Of a DNA stretch of 64,000 nt, positions 51,975 through 64,000 are shown piece after piece (within the stretch, counting starts at the first letter, position 1; every line of letters starts with the position of its first letter). This DNA comes from Piromyces finnis (lineage: Eukaryota > Neocallimastigomycota > Neocallimastigomycetes > Neocallimastigales > Neocallimastigaceae). Below the pieces are notes generated by a model. It was not told the DNA's origin. It saw nothing but the letters and a program-made list of their open reading frames with translations, and did no database searches. The stretch spans positions 736,501 to 800,500 of the forward strand of contig MCFH01000008.1 in the NCBI GenBank assembly GCA_002104945.1, given 5' to 3'. The position numbers were made by a program, and so were the translations under genes.

Positions 51975-53013
51975 AATTAAATGGAATTATCATTCATTTT
52001 CTTTAAATAAATTCCATTTGAAGCTATATAAATAAATTTATAGAATTATTAATAATAGCCATCATTCATTTAATTTTTTTTAATATTTTTATTCCTATGT
52101 ACAATTATTTTTTTTTTTTTAAAAAAAAAATTGTCTATTATAATATTATAATAGATATTATTATAAGATTGTTATTATCAATTGTTATTATCATAATTAT
52201 TATTATTTATTTCAAATTAATAGTAATAATAACTTTAAATTATTTAATAAAATAAGCAACAAAAATTAAAAAAAATAACAATATTATATATTTATTTTTT
52301 AAAGTTTAATCAATTAACAATGTGAAACTTGATAATTTAAATTAATTTGTTTGATTATTATATATTAAAAAAAAAAGTTTTTTCTTTTTAATTTTCAAAT
52401 TTATTTATCATACCATTACTTATGTTTAATTCAATCCCATAATAACACCATAATATAATAGATAATAATAATAATTATTATTTTTTTTTTTATGTATGAT
52501 GGTTGTTAAGATTGTTTTATTTGTCACCTTTGTTAATATCACTTTTCCTTCTAAATAATACATTTAATAAAGTAGAATAAATTATATTAAAATCTTAACC
52601 AATAAAATTAAATATAGTTAATTATATAACCATTATTTTTTATATTAATTTAAATATAATTAAATTGGGAGATTATTTAAAAACTATTTGTTAAAAAAAT
52701 GATTTAATTTAAGAATTATTTACTTTTGAATTATAATTGTAATATTTAATAAATTCATTATTTTTAATTATTTTAAAAATGAGTGTAATATACAAATCTA
52801 TTTTATTTTATAATTCAATAAAAATTGATATATAAAATTAATAAAATTATATTTATTAATTAGTTGATGTAAAATATTTTTTTTTTTTTTTTTTTAAATT
52901 ATTAATATTAACTAAGTAATAATAATGATATATTTTAAATCATAAGAATTAATATATAATATTCTTTCGATTTTTTAATTACAATTAAATAAAAGTTTAA
53001 GCATAATTAGAAA
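51975..53013. other. Intergenic
   Basis: AT-rich spacer between two same-strand genes, with T and A runs near 52110-52130. No gene or RNA recognised. Confidence 0.7.
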
Positions 53014-56469
<3,456 letters not shown>

Positions 56470-56910
56470 TTTGAAAATTTAAAAATATGTTTATGCTATT
56501 AAATAATTTAACATTTTGTCTATTAAATATATATATAGTAATATATTTTACTATGACTTAAGTAAACTGTAGTGAAAAATAAAATATATATTTAAAAACA
56601 AAAAATATTGGTATTTTTATTTATTTATTTATTTTTTTTATTTTATTATTATCATAAATTTAAGAATCTTTTGTTATTGTTTTTTTTTTTTTATTATTTA
56701 ATAATTATTTTTTTTTCCTAAAATACTTATTAAAATTCTTTATATACATTCTTAATAAAAAATAATAATCAATATTATTTATATTATATCTATTTCTCTA
56801 TTATATATAATTGGCTATTCTTTAAAATAAAATAATAATCTATATTATTTTTATTTTATATATATTTTCTATTAAAATGATTATTAAGTAATACTTAAAT
56901 TTAGATACAA
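56470..56910. other. Convergent 3' spacer
   Basis: AT-rich gap between the Asn-rich gene (+) and the cysteine-rich membrane protein (-). It contains T runs and two near copies of a segment with AATAATC...TATTATTT near 56760 and 56830. Nothing else recognised. Confidence 0.65.
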
Positions 56911-57990
56911 TCATATTTTTTTATAATCTTTATTTTTTGAGGTATACTTTGTTGAAATTTGTATTATCGAAAAAATTACTAATAAGAATGTGATAAAATA
57001 TAATAAAAAAGTCAATCCACTTTTGAATCTTTGTTTGAGTATAATTTTTTTTAATGGTTTAATACTTTTACTACTTGTACAATAATTTAAAGGATGACAT
57101 ATATTACTATCACATTGTTCATTTGATATACATGGTTCTTGATTTGATAATTTACATTCTATTTTCATATTATTAATATCATTATAATTTACTCTACAGA
57201 TATAATCTTTAATTGAATTTTTTTTAATACAAACATCATTGTTACAGACTCCTGTATAACACATTGTATCATTATTTTTACAATTTTCTGTTGAACAGAA
57301 ACCTTTTTTATATAATTTATTATTACAAGATTGTAAAATTGTTTTATTTTCAATGTTTTCTCCTCCACTTTTAGTATACGTATATTTATTTACAAAAGCA
57401 ATACCAATTTCTGCATTACCATCATCTAAATGAAAGATGTTATGATTTTCGCTTTCATAAGCTTTGCATCTTAAATTACCATGACATATAAATGACATAT
57501 TACAAATATTAATCGCTTTAGTTGTTTCGGTTGCAGGTTTTACATTTATACATCCACTACTATAAAATGGACAATCAGTTTTATTATTACATATAAATCT
57601 ATATATGAAATAAAATTTGTTGTTAAAAAGTCAAAGTATATTATATTATATTTATTACATAAATTATCATATAAAGTTTTTATATAATAATTATAACATT
57701 CCAAAAAAAAAAAAAAAAAAAAAAAAAAGAAATTAAAAATAGAATAGAATATATAATAAAACAAAACAAGAATGCATGTAAATATTGTTTATATATATAT
57801 TTTAATTAAATATAATTAGTAAATAAACTTACACCGGAAGTGCTTCTATATCTTCTTTTCTATATTTTAAACTTTTAAATAAAGGTATTTGTTCACTTAA
57901 AACGGTTTTATTAATGTTAAAGAAACAAAGCAATATAAAGAACCGAAAGATTAAGTATTTTGGTTTAATATATTTATTTTTATATTTCAT
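56911..57990 (-). CDS. Cysteine-rich type I membrane protein, unknown
   Basis: Two exons, 57990-57833 and 57598-56911, joined in phase 2 with a GTAAGT donor, give 281 residues. An N-terminal hydrophobic segment (about 14-30) fits a signal peptide. The ectodomain (about 50-235) has many cysteines in closely spaced groups: CNNKTDCPFYSSGC, CYTGVCNNDVC and CISNEQCDSNIC, the last resembling small EGF/Dickkopf-like knots. A single membrane helix (GLTFLLYFITFLLVIFSII) and a short basic tail end the protein. It is on the same strand as, and just downstream of, receptor copy D, but is not similar to it in sequence. I do not recognise a family. A surface or cell-wall sensor or adhesion role is a guess only. 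Confidence 0.7.
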
Positions 57991-58005
57991 TATTATTTTA
58001 ATTGA

Positions 58006-58077
<72 letters not shown>

Positions 58078-58375
58078 TAAATGATTTAACTTATTAAAAA
58101 TTAATAATCATTATATATTTATTTTTTTGAATCTATTACTTATTATTTCGTTTTCTTTTATTATTTTTATTATTATTTACTTTTATAATTGTTTTTTCTA
58201 TTTTTTTTTTTTTAAAAAATAAGATTTGTTACATTTAAACAATTTTTAAGTTTTTTTTTTTAATATTTTGGGTAACACAAAACTTAAATATATTTATATA
58301 AAAAATAAAAAAGTAAAATTAAATGTTTGTAATATATCAAACAATGAAGTATTCATTTAAAAAAAAAAAAAATTA
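57991..58375. other. Spacer with ATT repeat
   Basis: Gap between the stop of receptor copy D and the start of the cysteine-rich gene, both on the minus strand. It contains an ATT trinucleotide run at about 58011-58077 and T-rich stretches. No gene recognised. Confidence 0.75.
58011..58077. repeat. (ATT)n trinucleotide repeat
   Basis: About twenty-two uninterrupted ATT units, untranslated, in the putative promoter region of the minus-strand cysteine-rich gene. Confidence 0.9.
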
Positions 58376-61300
58376 TTATTTAATTAAACTAATTTTTGAT
58401 TTTGAATTGAAATATTTCCATTTTCCATAATCATCCATTATAAATAATGTTGAACAAAATTTATAGAATAAAATATATTTTTCAATTGTATTTTCGTCGT
58501 TTTCTTTTCTTTTTTTGAGTTTACAACCACAAGTATATGAATTATGAATAAAACATATTTCATTTTTTTCATATACAATAAAATATACGCTTGTATTGTC
58601 ACCTTGTTTTTTCATAATGTAATATACTTTATCCCATGAGAAGAATATAAAAAATGTTAGATAACATATTGAATTTGCTATATTTTCAAGAATTATCATT
58701 GTATATCTTTGTTTTTTAAATATAATGAAACAAATTATCTATTATTTTATAATTTACAAATATAAAAAAAGAGTAAATTAGTGAAAAAAATAATTTATAA
58801 ATGATTTATTTTAATGATCAACATTATATTACATTGATTAAAGGACCCAATGCAAAAGCAAAAACTGTTGAATATGTGATAAATTTTGTACATCTAAAAA
58901 TATATCCCATTTTTAATAATTGTTTACCTTTCATTAAAATTATAACTAACAATGCAAGTTCTAAAAAATAATATATAATATCTTGATTCAATAAGTTACA
59001 TTTATAAATCCATTCATTATTTTCATTTTGTTCTAAATTAATGCTAGTATCAATATTTCCTTCGGTATAACTAACATCCTTTAATTTATATATTCCAATT
59101 GTAATAATAATTACTATAAAAAAAATCGGATAAAATATTAATATTTCAAGAAACATAACATGTGCATTTTTCACACTTTTTATAAGAGCTTTATTTTTAT
59201 TTTTTTGATTTGAAGTTTTTTCAGTATATTTTTCATTAATATTTCCATTAGATTTACTTATATTTAATATTAAAGAACTTGAACTATATTCACTGTTTAA
59301 ATCATCTATGCTTCTTTTCTCTGATTTCACTTTTTCTTTGATTTCTGTTTCGTATTTTTTATTTATTATTGAATCTGTATTATTATTATCTAGATTGTTT
59401 GTTATTGTAGGGTGAATTTCTTCATACAATAAAGGATTACTTTTAAATGCTAAATTTGTTTTACTAGAAAATATAGAAAATTGATTTCCTGAACTTTTTG
59501 AATATTCGTTAAGATTTGTTTTTGATCCTCTTATAGAATCTGATAGTGTATCTGTTGAAAGAAACTTAAATTTTTCATCCTTTTCATTTAAAATGCCTAA
59601 TTCAACGCCAATTGAATTGAAAATATAATAAATTACCAGCATCAATGAAATACCAACATGTTTGAAGAAAAAATTTAATGAACATTCAAAATAATTTGTA
59701 TATGTAGAAAACAATAAACTGAAAAAGAAGAAGAATAGACCTGTACAAAAGATTAAAATTTTATAAAAACCACTATCCTTAATAATGTTTTGCTTTCTAT
59801 TTAATATTATGAACAAAACATATACTAAAATAATAAATGAAATTAAAATGAAAATTGAAGATATATTGTTTTTTAAAATACTAATTTATTTAAAATATTG
59901 TTAAAATATATTGATATTTTACAATATATATAATAAAAATTATGTGTTATTATATTTATTATATTTATTTGATATATTATTTATTCATAATATTATTAAT
60001 TGTATATTACAAACAAACCTGAAATCCAAAAAAACTCTATTTTCGCAATATTCTCCTCCCCATCCTTGTAAGCATTCACATCTATTAAGATTTCTATCAT
60101 TAATACTTTCTTCATAATATGGTTTACAAGTTGCTGTGGAATTTGTTGGACAAGTTGATTTGCAAATAGGATTTTCACAATATAAAATATTTTTATTATG
60201 CATTTTAATTTGATCTTTATTACACCCTTTAACCTCAATTTCCACATTATTAACATTAATATTAATATCATTATTATAATTTTCAATTGAAAATTTTAAA
60301 ATATAAGTATTAGGATTAGCAAAAATTCTTAAGTTTGTTAGTTCACATCGTCCTAATAAATTAAAAAATTGTTCAATAATAATCAATATGATAAGGAATA
60401 GATGATAAATTAATAATATTACTAAGAAATGTTAATAGTAAAAATAAAATAAAAACCTTTTATGAATGAGCCAATATTTCCCATCATTTTAAAAGATATT
60501 TTATCTAAATTTTTCATATTATTTTCTTTTTCTATCATTGATACTTTTAATGTCATAGAAGAATAATATTTTGTTATATCTTCAATTAAATTATCAAACT
60601 CATCAAATAATGTAAAGTTCAAGGGAAAATAATCACCAGTAATGATACTTATATTGTCATTTAGTGTTGTATTTAGTAAAATATATGATGGTTTAGAAGT
60701 GAAATTATTAATATATGAATTTACTGTGTTATTTTCTATTATGGAATCATTTAAATTCATTAAATTTTTATTTACTGAATTTTCAATATATATTCCTCCT
60801 CCCATAATACCAGCTTCATTAAAGGTAATTTCATTTTTTTTAAAAACTGCTAATTCCATTTGAGTATATTTTGAATAAATAGCACCACCAAAGTTTTCTG
60901 CTAAATTTCTTTTAAAAGTATTATTTTCAATATTAATGTAAGGATCGATATTTAAATTATTTCCTATTTTGTCTCCAAAATATAATGCACCACCATTAAT
61001 TGCTTGGTTATTTTCAAATAAATTTGATTTTAAATTAACATATAAATTTGAAATATTATCAATACATCTAATATGTATTTAATATTATCTTAGTAATTTT
61101 TTATTTATTTATAATATAAATTATTGATATATTTTTATTAATATTTTAATACTTCGTACATTGCACCTCCATTACTTTTACAATAATTATTTGAAAAATT
61201 CGAATTGGATATTGTCATATTTAAATTTTTACTAAAATGAATATTTCCACATGATAATTTATTATTATTAATATTTTCAAAAATATCAATATTTGATATA

Positions 61301-63340
61301 TTTATTATTGACTATATGTTTTATATTAGTTTCATATCATTTTTTTATATATGAATCAATTATTTATAATGTATACCTTTTCTGATGTATTTTCAATAAA
61401 TGGTCCATATGAAGTAACTTTTGTAATTTCAAATTTATCCAATATTACATCACTTTTACTTCCAGTAATTTTTATTAATGGTCCATTAGAATATGAATTT
61501 TTAATTACTGAATTACTTATAGAAATTTTTTTATTGCTTTCATTGGAATCAAATATAATAAGAGATGAATAATTAATGTCCCCATTACAATTAATATTTT
61601 CAAATTCACAATTATTGATAGTTATATTATTATTAACAAAATGAAAAAGTGCTTTCCCATTTGATTTGATATTATTAATTTTAATATCATTTAGATAATA
61701 TTGTGATTCATCATTAAATAATTCACATGATAATCTACAAAATAAATTATTATTTTTAATATTAGAAATATATATATTATATAATTATTGTTCAATTATT
61801 TATAAATAATATAACTATTACTCTAAATTAGAAATTTCAGTATTTGAAATATTTATTAATGAATTTTTTGAATTAGATAGTAATGGAACAAAAACTCTTT
61901 TTGTTACATTTTTGAATGCTGAGTTTTCAATGTTAATTTTGATACTATCACCACGAATAAATGGAGTTGAATCTATTCCAATTCATTAATATATATTTAG
62001 ATGCATTAGTATTCACTTTCTATTTTTTGTTAATTTTAAAATTTATTAAATTATATTACTTGAAAATGTAAAGTTATTTAATTTAATATGTTGCTCTTCA
62101 TATTTGTGACTTTCTATATATAATAAATATCCACACTCAGCATAGGAATTTGTAAGGACAGTATCACTTATTCTAGATATAATTAAATAATTAAATAAAT
62201 ATTATAATTTATTCTTAAATTTCTTTTTTTTTTTTTTTATAATGTTTTTTATATTACTCAAGGATTAATCCATAACCGTATATTAAAGGTTGTGGACTTT
62301 CAACGTTAATATTTTCGAATATTGTATTAATAAATATCAGTTTGTCCATTTCTGAGTTTGAAGAAAAAAGTGCACCCACTCTTTTCTTTGGATTTAAATA
62401 AGTTTCTTCATCTATATCTGAAAAATAGCCTTTTTAATATATTTATAATAAAAATAAGAATTATTATTTAAAATTTATCTTTTTATGTTTATATATATGT
62501 TTAAATATTGATATAATTACAATTTTCGAAAATAAATTTAGAAAAATGTGATTGAAATAATCCTCTATTTTTAATAAATCTTGTATTTTTAAATTTTATT
62601 GCTGCATTATCATATAATTGAGAATAAGATAAAGTCAGGTAATTATGATAAACATGTATAATTTTTCGTTTATTATTACTTTTTAATTATTATTTATATT
62701 AATAAAAATATTATATATGTTAATAATGTCCTAATATTAAAAATAAATATTTTAAAATTTAAAAATAAAAATAAATAAATAATAATAATAAATACATAAA
62801 TTCAGTATTGTTAAATTGAATTTGTGGATCTACTTTAATTTTTTTACTGGAGGTGAAATTCAATAGTATTAAATCATAATTATTATTTTTAAAGGAACAA
62901 TTATTTATATATACATGAAATTGTTCTGTTTTCGATGTGATAGCTAAAATATAAACAAATGATTCTAATTCCTGATTAAAATTAGTAAAGATAATATTTT
63001 CAAATGTCAATGAATAATTATATTCTGTTGAAAATTTGAAAGGACCTTTTCTTCCTTGATGATTATAATCAAATACGGTTCCATTTATGTTACCAATTAA
63101 TGATACATTATTAATTAATGAAATATCAATACTAAATGCCTCAATTAATGTCATATTATAATAATCATCTACAAAATTTATGATTAATTCTTCATCTTGA
63201 TTATTATTTATTAAGTTTTTTAAATTATAAAAATTATCATCGTTATTTTTTACTTTTATTAATTTTGCATTTACATATTTTAAATTGAATTTATTTAAAA
63301 TTATTGAAAATATAAGAATGTAATAGATAGATATTTTCAT
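58376..63340 (-). CDS. Receptor copy D: intact beta-helix/EGF/class C 7TM receptor
   Basis: Eleven exons: 63340-62796, 62678-62521, 62429-62258, 62172-62060, 61972-61822, 61734-61377, 61311-61160, 61067-60457, 60352-60019, 59880-58833 and 58738-58376. They read without interruption to 1,334 residues. The signal peptide probably ends at KYVNA (residue 25). The beta-helix ectodomain has NGGALYF, FGGAIYS and MGGGIYI in exon 8. The EGF-like module in exon 9 ends CECLQGWGGEYC. The seven-helix region has the class C cysteine pair (FECSL, YKCNL). The loop after TM3 is the longest of the four (about 180 residues, Ser/Asn/Lys-rich). The tail has C-F-I-H-N-S-Y-T-C-G-C. Donor 8 (GTTTTTATTT) is weak. It is closest to A and B in sequence although inverted and 17 kb from copy C. 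Confidence 0.85.
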
Positions 63341-64000
63341 ATTTAAGATATTTATAAAATAAATATTGATTTAATTGTAACTTTTAAAAGAATATCATTT
63401 CAATTTTCAATATAATTTTTTTTATTAAAAAATAATAATTAAAACATAATTTTATTTTCCTTTTAAAATAAAAAACATATAAAAGTTTCATAATAATTAA
63501 TATATGAAACTTTAAACTTCATTAAAAAGCACGTTTTGTCTTAGTCTTTTTATTTTGAATATGAGACTTTTTTTTTTTAATAATTTAAATTATTTAATTT
63601 TTTTTATATTAAAATTTAATATAATTAAAAAAAAAAATCTAAAACTTTAAAAAATAGTAAAATGTTAATAATTATTAATGAATGTATTATTTAGGATTTG
63701 GTTTTATTTTTAAGTGTATTTCAGTATTTCATTTGATTCATAATTTTTCCTTTTCATTTTTTATTTTATTTATTTATTATTATTATTATAATTATTATTT
63801 ATTCAACTTTTAATATAGATATAATTAAGTTCTATATTTTAGTCTGAAATTTAGTTTTTATAATTATTATAAATTATAAATATATTTATTAAAATGATCT
63901 GCTACAGTTTTAACAGTTATTTTATATTAAAAAAATATAATACTAAAACATTGAAATATTTATTTGTTTCATGTTAAAATACTTTATGAAATTAAATGTT
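63341..64000. other. Upstream region of receptor copy D
   Basis: AT-rich sequence 5' of the minus-strand receptor, running to the window edge. It should carry that gene's promoter. No second gene or RNA recognised. Confidence 0.65.

Overview
The window looks like nuclear DNA of an anaerobic gut fungus (Neocallimastigomycota, for example Neocallimastix, Piromyces or Anaeromyces). The DNA is extremely AT-rich. Short GT...AG introns interrupt many genes, poly-Asn tracts are common, and two secreted GH10 xylanases carry the cysteine-rich fungal dockerins of that phylum. No rRNA, tRNA, CRISPR array or bacterial operon was seen. Exon boundaries were built by hand from reading frame, splice sites and comparison between paralogues; none has transcript support.

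Left part (1-23 kb): a Set3/MLL5-type PHD-SET chromatin protein on the minus strand runs off the left edge with a very long SR/RE-rich tail. It is followed by a three-dockerin GH10 xylanase (+), a ten-exon membrane-anchored ERO1 (+) and a two-dockerin GH10 xylanase (-). A gene-poor stretch then holds a clear SINE-like insertion with a poly(A) tail and a 15-bp target-site duplication. After it come an AlkD-type DNA glycosylase with a fungal N-terminal extension (+) and an F-box protein (-).

Centre and right: the main feature is a family of four large eleven-exon genes. Each encodes a signal peptide, a long right-handed beta-helix-like ectodomain with chlamydial-PMP-like GGAI repeats, an EGF-like cysteine module, a class C-like seven-helix GPCR domain and a conserved C-x2-H-x4-C-x-C cytoplasmic motif. 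Copies A, B and C are in tandem on + (23.8-41.2 kb); copy D is on - (58.4-63.3 kb). Intron positions and phases are identical in all four. C and D read through intact, B has one homopolymer indel, and A has two frame lesions and a lost EGF cysteine. Among them lie an intronless bacterial-type ADP-ribosylglycohydrolase, a bifunctional trehalose-6-phosphate synthase/phosphatase, a DDT-WHIM-PHD (CECR2/RSF1-like) chromatin protein, a 1151-residue Asn-rich protein with 95 consecutive AAT codons, and a small cysteine-rich type I membrane protein.

Likely roles: the xylanases would dock on the extracellular fungal cellulosome, and ERO1 supplies the disulfides such cysteine-rich secreted proteins need. 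The receptor family is the best candidate for an under-described system: surface receptors whose beta-helix ectodomain could sense plant-wall carbohydrate and signal through a class C 7TM domain. That function is inference; the architecture is seen directly.
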